A DNA stretch of 64,000 bases from an uncultured bacterium. GTDB taxonomy: Bacteria > Verrucomicrobiota > Kiritimatiellia > CAIKKV01 > CAITUY01. The notes below the pieces were generated by a model, which was given only the letters and a program-made list of their open reading frames with translations, made no database searches and had not been told where the DNA came from. The translations under genes and the position numbers were made by a program. This document shows, one piece after another, positions 1-7,879 of this stretch; positions within the stretch are counted from its first letter, which is position 1, and every line of letters begins with the position of its first letter. The stretch lies in NCBI GenBank assembly GCA_903895695.1, contig CAITUY010000223.1:1-64000 (forward strand), read 5' to 3'.

Positions 1-48
1 CTCCCTCAATATCTGCTGCTTGAATGCCTCACTGTACCGCACCACCAC
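1..48 (-). CDS. IS transposase OrfA-like protein, N-terminal fragment cut by the window edge
   Basis: Only the first 16 codons are inside the window. Reading leftward from a GTG at 48 they give VVVRYSEAFKQQIL, which resembles the start of the small OrfA (helix-turn-helix) protein of IS3-type elements. Two more in-frame GTG codons adjoin the first, so the exact start is open. AGAAGG lies just upstream. The gene continues past base 1. The call rests on a very short match and could be wrong. Confidence 0.4.
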   Translation of the reverse strand, partial: MVVRYSEAFKQQILRE

Positions 49-198
49 CTTCTGCCCCACTTGGACCTCCTATCCAAGTGTCAACCTACAGCCGGACGGG
101 ACATTTGCCCCTGTTCACTGCTTACTGTTCACCGTTCACTTCCCCCCTTTTCTCCCTTGTTGCCGCGGCACCGCTTTCTGACATAATGCCCGCCGGTA
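49..198. other. Non-coding flank, possible insertion-sequence end
   Basis: No convincing gene. On the minus strand this is the upstream side of the transposase-like fragment. The terminal inverted repeat, if any, should lie here, but its partner is outside the window. The tract around 112-140 repeats TGTTCAC/CGTTCAC words. The right part holds the promoter candidate for the prepilin peptidase. Confidence 0.3.
160..187 (+). promoter_or_regulatory. Sigma-70-type promoter candidate for the prepilin peptidase gene
   Basis: TTGCCG (160-165) and CATAAT (182-187) are separated by 16 bases and end 11 bases before the first start codon. The match is by eye only. Confidence 0.35.
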
Positions 199-1116
199 AT
201 GATCATGGCGGGGGTGCACATGGGACCTTTTACGGAACAGTGGCAGGCGATGGGACCGGTCTGGCAGCTGTACTTCACGGCCCTGTCCTTCTGCCTCGGC
301 GCCTGCATGGGAAGCTTCCTGAACGTCTGCATTTACCGCATTCCACGGGAGGAATCGGTAATCGCGCCCGGCTCGCACTGTCCGCACTGCAACACCCCGA
401 TCGCCTGGTATCACAATATCCCTCTGCTGAGCTGGGTCGTGCTTCGGGCGCGATGCCGGCATTGCCGGGGCCCCATTTCGGCGCGTTACGTAATCGTCGA
501 GCTGCTCACGGCCGTGCTCTTCCTGTTCGTGTGGCTCAAATTCGGACCGCACAATCCGGTCCGCCCGCTGGGACTGGCCCCGATCCTGGACGTGCGACTG
601 GTGCCGGTCTATTGGCTGGCGGTGTTCGGACTCCTGCTCGGGACGTTCGTCGACCTGGAACACATGATCATTCCCGACCGCGTTTCCCTCGGCGGCATCG
701 TCCTCGGCCTCGGGCTCAGCACGCTGCTCCCCACGATGCATCACGAACGCTCGGCGCTGGGCGGCTTCGAGGCGTCCTTGCTGGGAGCCGTCGTCGGCTC
801 GGGCACGCTGTGGGTCACGGCGATGGTGGGCAAACTAATCTTCAAGAAGGACGCCATGGGCATGGGCGATGTGAAACTGCTGGGGGCGATAGGCGCCTTC
901 CTCGGTTGGATCGCGGTGCTGTTTACCGTGATGATCTCGTCGCTCGTCGGGGCCATCGTGGGCCTCAGCCTGGTCCTGTCGCGTCGCAAAGAAATGCAAA
1001 GCCGGATCCCTTACGGCCCCTACCTCGCCCTGGCCGCCCTGGTCTGGATGCTCTGGGGCCCCTCGATGTGGAACGCCTATGTCGAGTGGCTGGTGTCTAC
1101 CGCGCCGATGCCTTAG
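199..1116 (+). CDS. pilD: Prepilin peptidase / N-methyltransferase (A24 family)
   Basis: Membrane aspartic protease that cleaves the leader of type IV pilins or type II secretion pseudopilins and methylates the new N-terminus. The 305-residue product has the full bifunctional layout. A cytoplasmic zinc-binding loop carries two CxxC pairs (C61/C64 and C86/C89), and several membrane helices follow. The two catalytic aspartates lie in DLEHMIIPD (D152) and GMGD (D224). Two alternative ATG codons at 205 and 220 are in frame; the one at 220 has a G-rich tract 6 bases upstream and could be the true start. No pilin or secretion genes are adjacent, so the substrate cannot be inferred from context. The family call is firm. 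Confidence 0.93.
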   Translation: MIMAGVHMGPFTEQWQAMGPVWQLYFTALSFCLGACMGSFLNVCIYRIPREESVIAPGSHCPHCNTPIAWYHNIPLLSWVVLRARCRHCRGPISARYVIVELLTAVLFLFVWLKFGPHNPVRPLGLAPILDVRLVPVYWLAVFGLLLGTFVDLEHMIIPDRVSLGGIVLGLGLSTLLPTMHHERSALGGFEASLLGAVVGSGTLWVTAMVGKLIFKKDAMGMGDVKLLGAIGAFLGWIAVLFTVMISSLVGAIVGLSLVLSRRKEMQSRIPYGPYLALAALVWMLWGPSMWNAYVEWLVSTAPMP

Positions 1117-1125
1117 CTCGCCGGC

Positions 1126-1989
1126 CTATTCGCGACACCAGCGCGCATAGAACCCAGTGGGGAGCACGCGCTTGCAGAGCGGATTGCTGAGCGTCATCGT
1201 CCCCGCCTCGATCCGGCCGCCGAAGCGTTCGACCCACGGCACGAGCAGGTTGGACATCAACGCCGGCGAGAATCCAAGCGTGTGGCAGGTGAACAGCACG
1301 AACCGCGGTTCGCGCGCCATCAACGGCAGCAGCAAGTCGAGCAACCCCATCAGGTGCTCCTCCACGATCCACTTCTCGCCCTTGGGTCCCTTGCCGTAGC
1401 TCGGCGGATCGAACACGATCCCCTCGTACTGCCGTCCCCGCCGGCCTTCGCGCGCGCAAAACTTGGTGACGTCGTCGGTGATCCACCGGATCGGCGCCGA
1501 CGCCAGCCCGCTGGCCTCGGCATTGCGCCGCGCCCAGTCGTTGATATCCGGCACCGCATCCACGTGGCACACCTCGGCACCGGCCTTGGCCGCCAGCAGC
1601 GTCATGGCGCCGGTATAGGCGAACAAGTGCAGAACCCGGCACGCCCCATTGCCCTGCCGTACCTGGCGCCGCACCCACTCCCAGTGGCAGGCGTGCTCCG
1701 GAAACAGGCCCATGTGGCCGAACCCGGTTGGCTTGACGTGAAACACGAAATCGTCCCACCGGATCGGCCACACCGCCGGGAGCTGGCGGTTGAACGTCCA
1801 CGTGCCGCCGCCCGTGCTGCTACGGTGATAGACCCCGGCCGCGGCCTCCCAGGCGTCGGGCCGCTCCCGATGCCAAAGGGCGACCGGCGACGGCCGATCA
1901 AAGACATGGGGCCCGAACCGTTCGAGCCGACAGTCGTCACCTGCATCCAGGAACTCGTACTCTTTCGTCTGTGGCGCTGACAAATCCAT
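1126..1989 (-). CDS. Class I SAM-dependent methyltransferase (RlmI/RlmK-like fold)
   Basis: Predicted 287-residue cytoplasmic methyltransferase. The SAM-binding motif is VLHLFAYTG (about residues 119-127). Motif IV is DPPSYGKG (about 194-201), the DPP(S/F)(Y/F) type seen in rRNA cytosine- or guanine-methylating enzymes such as RlmI and RlmL/K. The substrate is not shown by the sequence. The start at 1989 is preferred because AAGGG sits 8 bases upstream; an in-frame ATG at 2037 would add 16 poorly typical residues. It is divergent from feoB with a short gap, so the two may share a regulatory region. The fold is certain, the substrate unknown. Confidence 0.85.
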   Translation of the reverse strand: MDLSAPQTKEYEFLDAGDDCRLERFGPHVFDRPSPVALWHRERPDAWEAAAGVYHRSSTGGGTWTFNRQLPAVWPIRWDDFVFHVKPTGFGHMGLFPEHACHWEWVRRQVRQGNGACRVLHLFAYTGAMTLLAAKAGAEVCHVDAVPDINDWARRNAEASGLASAPIRWITDDVTKFCAREGRRGRQYEGIVFDPPSYGKGPKGEKWIVEEHLMGLLDLLLPLMAREPRFVLFTCHTLGFSPALMSNLLVPWVERFGGRIEAGTMTLSNPLCKRVLPTGFYARWCRE

Positions 1990-2052
1990 GGATTGCCCTT
2001 TTGCGACTGGAATGGTGGCCATAGCCTTTGCTAACATCCTTAGCCTTTCCCC

Positions 2053-4068
2053 ATGAGTCTGTCCACTTCCATACGGGAACGCCTCTTTCCGGGCACGAAC
2101 GTTGCCCGCTCAGCCCAGGCGCCCGCCGCCGGCCCGGCCATCCTGCTGGTCGGCAACCCCAACGTGGGCAAGAGCGCGCTCTTCAACCGGCTCACGGGCC
2201 AGTATGTCACCGTCTCGAATTACCCCGGCACCACCGTTGAAATCTCCCGCGGCCGTTGCAGCGCCCTCGGGGCCGATGTCGAGATCATCGACACGCCGGG
2301 CATGTACAGCCTGCTGCCGATCACCGACGAAGAACGGGTGGCCAGCGACATGCTGTCCGGCGCGGACGTGCGCTGCGTGGTCCACGTCCTCGATGCCAAG
2401 AACCTCGACCGCATGCTCGGCTTCACGTTGCAGTTGATTGAGACGGGCTTACCCGTCCTTGTTGCGCTGAACATGGCCGACGAGGCGCGCGACCTGGGCA
2501 TCAAGATTGATGTGGCGCGTCTGGCCGCGATTCTGGGCGTCCCCGTGATCCCGACCGTCTCGATATCCGGGGAGGGCGTCGCCGACCTCGTGGCGGCGAT
2601 CAAGAAGACCCCGCCGCCCTCTCCCTTCCGGGTGGAGTACGGCAACCTGATCGAAGAAGGTATCGCCGGGATTGCCGGCCGGTTGTCGGCCGGGACCGTG
2701 GCCGCCCGCGCCCGGGCCAGCCTGCTGCTGCAGGGCGATTCGCGCGAACGCGAGCGCGTCCTGCAGGAGAAGGGCGATCTCGAGACCGCCCGCATCCTGC
2801 AGATCGTCGCGGCCACTCGCACGCGCCTGAACCACTCGCCGCACTACTACGTCACGCTGGCCCTTCGCGCCCGCGTGGACCAGATCGTCGCCGAATGCGT
2901 CCGAGCGCCCCAGCGCGCCCCCAACCGCTTCCGCGCGGCCCTGGACCGGCTCTGCACACACCCCCTTACCGGCTACCCGATTGTGGTGCTCGTCCTGTAC
3001 TTCGCGCTTTACAAATTCGTGGGCGGTTTCGGCGCCGGCACCCTCGTCAATTTCCTCGAAGAGTCAGTCTTCAAGCACACCCTCATCCCCTGGGCCGTCC
3101 GCGGGGTCGCCGCCGTAGTGCCGTGGGCTCCGTTGCGCAGCCTGCTGGCGGGCGAATACGGCATCATCACGCTCGGACTGCGCTACGCCGTGGCCATCGT
3201 GCTGCCGATCGTGGGCACCTTCTTCCTGGCCTTCGCAGTCCTGGAAGACACGGGCTATCTGCCGCGCCTGGCCCTGCTCGTGGATCGCGGCTTCAAGAAG
3301 ATCGGGCTGAACGGCCGGGCCGTGATCCCCATCGTGCTCGGGTTCGGCTGCGACACCATGGCCACGCTCGTCACCCGCACGCTGGAGACCCGCCGCGAGC
3401 GCCTCATCTGCACGATACTGCTCGCCCTGGCCATCCCATGCTCGGCACAACTGGGAGTCATCCTGGGGTTGCTCTCGGGCAGCGGGGCGGCCCTGGCCGT
3501 GTGGGCCGGCGTGGTGCTGGCCATCATGCTGCTGACCGGGTTCCTGAGCGCCAAACTCCTACCCGGCGAACAACCCATGTTCTACATGGAACTGCCCCCG
3601 CTGCGCCTGCCGGTGCTCGGAAACGTGCTGATCAAGACCTACTCCCGCATGGTCTGGTACTTCCGCGAAATCTTGCCGCTGTTCATCCTGGCCAGCGTGC
3701 TGATCTGGATCGGCCAGATTACCTCCATTTTCCAGCTTCTCATCCGCTGCACCGAACCGCTGGTGCGCGGACTGGGGCTCCCCGACCAGGCCGCGGTGGC
3801 TTTCCTGTTCGGGTTCTTCCGCCGCGATTACGGCGCGGCCGGCCTCTACGACCTGCACAAGGCGGGCGGCCTCACCGTGCATCAGCTTACCGTGGCGGCC
3901 ATCACGCTCACGCTCTTCCTGCCGTGTATCGCGCAGTTCCTGGTCATGCAAAAGGAACGCGGCACACGCGTCGCCCTCTGGATCGCGGCCGGCGTGTTTG
4001 TGACTGCCTTTGCCGTGGGCTGGCTCACCCACCGCGCGCTGCTGCTGTTGCCATGGGTGCTGGGATGA
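2053..4068 (+). CDS. feoB: Ferrous iron transport protein B
   Basis: Inner-membrane Fe(II) transporter with a cytosolic GTP-binding domain. The 671-residue protein has G1 GNPNVGKS (34-41), the G2 threonine region YPGTT (58-62), G3 DTPG (80-83) and G4 NMAD (140-143), then two Gate regions with about eight to ten hydrophobic segments. It is about 100 residues shorter than E. coli FeoB (773). No FeoA domain is fused to the N-terminus; a FeoA domain is instead carried by the gene two downstream. The stop overlaps the next start as ATGA (4065-4068), so translation is probably coupled. Iron regulation is likely by family knowledge, but no clear operator was identified. Confidence 0.95.
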   Translation: MSLSTSIRERLFPGTNVARSAQAPAAGPAILLVGNPNVGKSALFNRLTGQYVTVSNYPGTTVEISRGRCSALGADVEIIDTPGMYSLLPITDEERVASDMLSGADVRCVVHVLDAKNLDRMLGFTLQLIETGLPVLVALNMADEARDLGIKIDVARLAAILGVPVIPTVSISGEGVADLVAAIKKTPPPSPFRVEYGNLIEEGIAGIAGRLSAGTVAARARASLLLQGDSRERERVLQEKGDLETARILQIVAATRTRLNHSPHYYVTLALRARVDQIVAECVRAPQRAPNRFRAALDRLCTHPLTGYPIVVLVLYFALYKFVGGFGAGTLVNFLEESVFKHTLIPWAVRGVAAVVPWAPLRSLLAGEYGIITLGLRYAVAIVLPIVGTFFLAFAVLEDTGYLPRLALLVDRGFKKIGLNGRAVIPIVLGFGCDTMATLVTRTLETRRERLICTILLALAIPCSAQLGVILGLLSGSGAALAVWAGVVLAIMLLTGFLSAKLLPGEQPMFYMELPPLRLPVLGNVLIKTYSRMVWYFREILPLFILASVLIWIGQITSIFQLLIRCTEPLVRGLGLPDQAAVAFLFGFFRRDYGAAGLYDLHKAGGLTVHQLTVAAITLTLFLPCIAQFLVMQKERGTRVALWIAAGVFVTAFAVGWLTHRALLLLPWVLG

Positions 4069-4247
4069 ACGCGCGCATGACCTGCCCGTTCTGTCGGCGT
4101 GAATTCGATGCCGCCCAGGCCCGCGACGCCTGCAAGGGCTGCCGGTCGGGCGGCGGCTGCCAAAACGTGAAGTGCCCGTATTGCGGCTACGAAACGCCGC
4201 GCGAACCGCGTTGGATCGGCTGGTTGCGAAGGAGGCTCGGCAAATGA
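4065..4247 (+). CDS. Small Cys-rich (zinc-ribbon-like) protein in the feo operon
   Basis: A 60-residue protein with seven cysteines: C7, C10, C23, C26, C32, C37 and C40. CPFC (7-10) and CPYC (37-40) look like the two knuckles of a zinc ribbon; the middle CKGC (23-26) could hold a second metal. The C-terminus is basic with two tryptophans. Both ends overlap neighbours as ATGA (feoB upstream, the DtxR-FeoA gene downstream), which strongly supports it as a real coupled gene. It is not the hydrophobic FeoB-associated Cys-rich membrane protein (FeoB_associated family). It may be an iron-handling accessory factor; that is inference. Confidence 0.75.
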   Translation: MNARMTCPFCRREFDAAQARDACKGCRSGGGCQNVKCPYCGYETPREPRWIGWLRRRLGK

Positions 4248-4864
4248 CGGACCACAGACTCGAGGAAGTGCTTGAAACCCTCTACCTGAGGTTCGAGGAC
4301 CCGTCGCGGCAGGACATCGGATCCCCCGGCGGCGAAGGACTGCGCCTGGCGGTCGAGCACGGCTACGTCGATGACGTCACCCAGCAACTGACCGAGACCG
4401 GCCGCCCGCTCGGCGAACTCGTTGTCCGCCGCCATCGCCTGGCCGAATGCCTGCTCCGCGACGTGCTGCGGGTGTTCGACGCCGAGGCCGAGGAGGACGC
4501 CTGCCGCTTCGAACACATTCTCCGGACCGGGCTCGAGGACCGCGTGTGCACGCTGCTCGGCCATCCCACCACCTGCCCGCACGGCCGCCCCATTCCGCGC
4601 GGCGACTGCTGCCGCCGGGCCGAACACGATGGGGTGAATGAAGTCGCGGCCCTTTGCGACGGCCGGGCCGGCCAGACCGGCGTCGTCGCCTATCTCAGCA
4701 CGCGCGACAACCGCGAGATCCAGAAGCTCATGGCCATGGGCATCCTGCCCGGTTCTGACATCCGCCTCATGCGCCTGTTCCCGTCCTATATTTTCGAGAT
4801 CGGCCACAGCCAGTTCACCGTAGACCGCGCCCTGGCCGAGAAGATCATCGTGCACTGGCGGTGA
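4244..4864 (+). CDS. DtxR-type metal-binding domain fused to FeoA domain
   Basis: A 206-residue protein. The first part resembles the iron-dependent repressor DtxR/MntR. RRHRLAECLL (about 62-71) matches the helix after the winged helix. C87, E90 and H91 in DACRFEH reproduce the DtxR metal ligands, followed by the CPHG segment (111-114). Residues about 135-206 form a FeoA/SH3-like domain (MAMGILPG, 164-170). The start at 4244 is fixed by AAGGAGG at 4229-4235 and the ATGA overlap with the upstream gene. The DNA-binding helix-turn-helix looks about ten residues short, so repressor activity is uncertain. It probably senses Fe(II) and/or modulates FeoB. Confidence 0.82.
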   Translation: MTDHRLEEVLETLYLRFEDPSRQDIGSPGGEGLRLAVEHGYVDDVTQQLTETGRPLGELVVRRHRLAECLLRDVLRVFDAEAEEDACRFEHILRTGLEDRVCTLLGHPTTCPHGRPIPRGDCCRRAEHDGVNEVAALCDGRAGQTGVVAYLSTRDNREIQKLMAMGILPGSDIRLMRLFPSYIFEIGHSQFTVDRALAEKIIVHWR

Positions 4865-4948
4865 GGGGTGGCGCGGACTACTGTTCACCAATGAGTCTTT
4901 GGCCGGACGACGGCATCCTCTGCCGCAAAAACTCTTGAAGGATCGCGC

Positions 4949-5371
4949 TCAGGAGGCATTCCTACGTATCGCCCGCCGGGCCCGTCGCTTCGGTTTCTCA
5001 GCCAGCGGCTTCCGCTCCAATTTTGCCCCTGCGCCACTTCCGCACGCACCCGGTTTCGGAGCAATTCTGTATGGCGTCCGTCCTTCCGCAACTGCTCTTG
5101 CCGTGCCGCCCAGCGGGCGAACTGCCGCGCCGGACGCGATGCGCACGCTTTCGGAATAGAGCAATTCAGGGCAGAGATCCGTTCCGTTGTCCCATTCGAC
5201 AGTATCGAAACTGACGCGTGCAGTGCGGAATACCGATTCATCACGCAACTCGCGAAATGCCCCTTTCGTCAGCCATGGAGTCACGTCGAAAATACGCCGT
5301 TCCCCACCGTCGAACACGAGCAGAAGCCTGTAGTCTGCCAGAGGCTTCACCGATTTGACGCCCGGATACAT
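4949..5371 (-). CDS. DUF2442 domain protein with basic C-terminal extension
   Basis: A 140-residue protein. The first ~85 residues match the DUF2442 pattern: an N-terminal V-x-P-L-x-D-Y-x-L-L-V-x-F strand pair followed by DVTPWL and a VEWDNGTDLCPELLY region near the end of the domain. Usual family length is about 75-95 residues. The last ~55 residues are rich in Ala, Arg and Lys and look like a run-on tail. AGGAG lies 7 bases before the ATG. The gene sits 9 bases downstream of a DUF4160 gene on the same strand. The two families commonly pair and are suspected to be toxin-antitoxin-like, but no activity is visible here. Confidence 0.8.
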   Translation of the reverse strand: MYPGVKSVKPLADYRLLLVFDGGERRIFDVTPWLTKGAFRELRDESVFRTARVSFDTVEWDNGTDLCPELLYSESVRIASGAAVRPLGGTARAVAEGRTPYRIAPKPGACGSGAGAKLERKPLAEKPKRRARRAIRRNAS

Positions 5372-5380
5372 GGTCGGCTC

Positions 5381-5647
5381 CTATTTCAAGGGTTCAATCT
5401 GCGCCGGATGCTCCCCGTTGATGGCCAGGCGCCAGTCGGCCAACAGCTCGTCCCGGTGCAATTCGGCCCAGGCCACAACGAGTCGGGCCTGACGCCTGGG
5501 AAGCTTCCCTCCCGTGATTTCGCATTTTCGAATGTCCATGACGGCTCTGGCTTTCTGATAGTAAACGTGGACATGGGGCGGGTTGTGCTCGGCCTTCCCA
5601 CAGTACATCCGAATAATGATGCCATAGAATATGCTGATTGTCGGCAC
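5381..5647 (-). CDS. DUF4160 domain protein
   Basis: An 88-residue protein typical of DUF4160: it begins PTISIFYGIIIRMY, then has the HNPPHVHVYY core and ends with WRLAINGEHPAQIEPL. The GTG start at 5647 is chosen because family members usually begin with MPTIS; the frame stays open to an ATG at 5710, but those extra residues do not resemble the family. The partner DUF2442 gene follows after 9 bases, so both are probably one transcript. The function is unknown. A toxin-antitoxin-like role is inferred only from the recurrent pairing. Confidence 0.82.
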   Translation of the reverse strand: MPTISIFYGIIIRMYCGKAEHNPPHVHVYYQKARAVMDIRKCEITGGKLPRRQARLVVAWAELHRDELLADWRLAINGEHPAQIEPLK

Positions 5648-5719
5648 GGTGTTGCTCCAGCTATCACAGGCAGTTTGGCACAGGCGTGCATCATTGTCAC
5701 GCGCGACCACCGGCTTTCA

Positions 5720-5749
5720 TTGACATAGCAAGGGGATGCCCCCTATGAT
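5720..5749 (+). promoter_or_regulatory. Strong sigma-70-type promoter candidate
   Basis: A perfect TTGACA (5720-5725) and TATGAT (5744-5749) are 18 bases apart, ending 44 bases before the start at 5794. The spacer carries a small GGGG/CCCC dyad that could be an operator. Confidence 0.55.
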
Positions 5750-5793
5750 GAGGCTTTATGCATTGCCCCGGTCTAGAGCCGGGCGGAGACACC

Positions 5794-6585
5794 ATGAGGA
5801 AGATGATCCACAAATTCAAGGGCTGGCTCACCGGGCACGCGCCCGTTGCCTCCCACCATGCCAAGACTGCATTCGTCTGTATCATCAAGCCTGGCCGGCA
5901 GGAGAACGCCGACGTGGCCGCCGCCGACCAGTTGGCCATGCTGCGGCGTTTCTCGTCGTTCAGCGACAAGGAAGACATTGCCGTTATCGCCTTATTCCCG
6001 GGCCGGCCCACCCGCAAGGTCCCGGATGGTGCGCGCCAGGGCGACGTGTCGGTCCGCTATGCCGCCGCCGAGGGCGTGTTGCGCGTGGCCGAACAGGTCA
6101 TCAAGGACGCCGGCAAGACGCATACGGTTGTCGTCGTGACCGACCAACCCGAGGTGATGAAACTTGCCCAAGCCGAAGGTTGCACACTCCTCTGTACCGC
6201 GACCTTCGAGAAGACCCTCGAAGCCGTCGCCGGTCCGCTCAAACGCGAATCCCGCGAACCGCGTGAGCCGCGCGAGAACCGGGAACCCCGCGAGAACCGG
6301 GACCGTCGCGAGCCCCGCAAGCCGGCCACGGAACCCCAGGCCGGGCAGGCGCAGGTCGCCGAGCCACAAGCTGGAGAAACACAGGCCGGGGAGACGCAGG
6401 TCGCTGACGCGCCCACCGGAAATGCCGACGAGACAGCGGCTGTAGAGGCCACCGAACCCCAAGCCGGCGAGCAGCAGCCCCCCGTAACGCCAGCCCCCGC
6501 CCCCCGCCGGCCGCAACCAACCCCTCGTGCTGAAAAGAAGGAAACGACGGACAAGGCCATTCTGGATCTGATCGATCCTCTATGA
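5794..6585 (+). CDS. Uncharacterised protein with NYN/PIN-like core and Pro/Arg/Glu repeat tail
   Basis: A 263-residue protein whose function I do not recognise. Residues about 20-145 look like a compact alpha/beta domain: a strand AFVCIIKPG, a strand IAVIALFPG, a helix, then TVVVVTDQPEVMKLAQAEG and LLCTATFEKTLEA. This order is reminiscent of NYN/PIN-like nuclease folds, though clear acidic metal ligands are not evident. From about 150 the chain is low complexity: REPREP/RENREP repeats, then AGETQAGETQ and a Pro/Ala-rich stretch, ending in a short helix. The ATG at 5794 has GGAG 5 bases upstream, better than the ATG at 5758. A lipoprotein gene follows 18 bases downstream. Confidence 0.6.
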   Translation: MRKMIHKFKGWLTGHAPVASHHAKTAFVCIIKPGRQENADVAAADQLAMLRRFSSFSDKEDIAVIALFPGRPTRKVPDGARQGDVSVRYAAAEGVLRVAEQVIKDAGKTHTVVVVTDQPEVMKLAQAEGCTLLCTATFEKTLEAVAGPLKRESREPREPRENREPRENRDRREPRKPATEPQAGQAQVAEPQAGETQAGETQVADAPTGNADETAAVEATEPQAGEQQPPVTPAPAPRRPQPTPRAEKKETTDKAILDLIDPL

Positions 6586-6603
6586 CCCGGAAGGGAGCAT
6601 GGT

Positions 6604-6996
6604 ATGAATCGTTTTCCGGTGATACTGTCGGTAGCGGTTGTCTGCGCAGCGGGCGCCGTGGCCCTGTTGCTGAACGGATGCGATACCTCGCCAGCCAACC
6701 AAGATCTGACGATTCAGCCCAATTCGGTGCAGCTGTCGGCGGGCCAGGACCAGGAATTCACCGTGTCAGGCGGTTACCAATATACGTGGTCGCTGGAGTC
6801 GGGAGGCGCGGGAGGGTTTCTATCGTCCCGCACGGGTAGCCACATCATCTACAGCGCGCCCAGCAGTGTGACGACCGGGGCTACGCAAGTGATCTTGGTG
6901 ACGTCGACGATCAAGGGCGCCAGCAGCGGGGGCACCGGGACGAATGGCACCTCGGCCCTCTCCGCCTCGGGTGAAGCCTTCGTCTCGTTCAAGTAG
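6604..6996 (+). CDS. Small lipoprotein with Ig-like fold
   Basis: A 130-residue exported protein. A signal peptide with an uncharged core ends in the lipobox LLNGC, so C26 would be lipidated. The remaining ~105 residues are Ser/Thr/Gly-rich with beta-strand spacing (LTIQPNSVQLSAGQDQEFTVSGG), similar to the start of bacterial Ig-like domains. AAGGGA lies upstream and it is probably in one transcript with the preceding gene. Role unknown. Confidence 0.75.
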   Translation: MNRFPVILSVAVVCAAGAVALLLNGCDTSPANQDLTIQPNSVQLSAGQDQEFTVSGGYQYTWSLESGGAGGFLSSRTGSHIIYSAPSSVTTGATQVILVTSTIKGASSGGTGTNGTSALSASGEAFVSFK

Positions 6997-7063
6997 GCGA
7001 TGACGCCAAAAGGGGCCCGCGCCCCACCCCGCATGGCTTTCGCTTTCACGACGCTCTGTCATT

Positions 7064-7879
7064 ATGCTCATCAGCAGCCTCCAGAACCCCCGCGTCAAGG
7101 CCGTCGTGGGCCTCCGGCAGCGCTCCGACCGCGACGAACGCGGGGAGATGATCGTCGAGGGGTACCGCGAACTCAAGCGCGCCCTGGACAACCGCCACTT
7201 CCCCAAGGCCATCTTCTACTGCCCGGACTTGTACATGGGCTCCAATGAGCCGGCCCTGGTCGAGCGGGCTCGCGAGGCCGGCGCCGAGGTGTTCGAGTGC
7301 AGCGCGCCCGTGTTCGAGAAGATGTCCTACCGTGACCGGCCCGAGGGGCTTCTCGCCGTCGCGCCCCAGGTGCGCCGCACGCTGGATGACTTGCACGTAC
7401 CCGCCAATCCGTTGATCGTCGTAGCCGAGGCCATCGAGAAACCGGGCAACCTGGGCACCATCCTGCGCACCGCCGATGCCGCCGGCGTCCACGCCGTGAT
7501 TGTGTGCGACCGCTGCACCGACATCAATAACCCCAACGTGGTGCGATCCAGCATCGGCACGCTCTTCTCCGTGCCCGTCGCGGAAGCGTCGACCGCAGCC
7601 ACGCTCGCCTGGCTGCGCGAGCGCCAAATCCACATCCTGGCCGCCACGCCCCATACCGAATTCGAGTACTACGATGTGGATCTGCGCCCCGGCACCGCGA
7701 TCGTGGTCGGCACGGAACAGGTCGGCCTGAGCGAGGCGTGGATGACCCAGGCCGATCTCAAGGTCCGCATTCCCATGCTCGGCCAGGCGGATTCCCTCAA
7801 TGTCGCGGCCGCCACCACGATCCTGCTTTATGAAGCAGTGCGCCAACGCCGGCGCCCCCCTGCGGTCCAAGCCGGGTAG
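7064..7879 (+). CDS. TrmH/SpoU-family RNA 2'-O-methyltransferase
   Basis: A 271-residue SPOUT methyltransferase. A substrate-binding N-terminal domain (about 1-100) contains EGYRELKRAL, like the SpoU substrate-binding fold. The knotted catalytic domain shows motif 1 KPGNLGTILRTADA, motif 2 VVGTEQVGLS and motif 3 IPMLGQADSLNVAAAT. The arginine of motif 1 and the asparagine of motif 3 are conserved. The target base in rRNA or tRNA cannot be told from sequence. The stop TAG (7877-7879) abuts the left arm of a long inverted repeat. Confidence 0.92.
   Translation: MLISSLQNPRVKAVVGLRQRSDRDERGEMIVEGYRELKRALDNRHFPKAIFYCPDLYMGSNEPALVERAREAGAEVFECSAPVFEKMSYRDRPEGLLAVAPQVRRTLDDLHVPANPLIVVAEAIEKPGNLGTILRTADAAGVHAVIVCDRCTDINNPNVVRSSIGTLFSVPVAEASTAATLAWLRERQIHILAATPHTEFEYYDVDLRPGTAIVVGTEQVGLSEAWMTQADLKVRIPMLGQADSLNVAAATTILLYEAVRQRRRPPAVQAG

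Noticed and set aside
24..1190. 388-codon frame overlapping the prepilin peptidase
   Set aside because: The peptidase frame has all catalytic motifs; this one is a Pro/Arg/His-rich shadow.
6241..6420. Tandem DNA repeat as a separate element
   Set aside because: The repetition follows the reading frame (REPREP, AGETQ) and is better described as low-complexity protein sequence.
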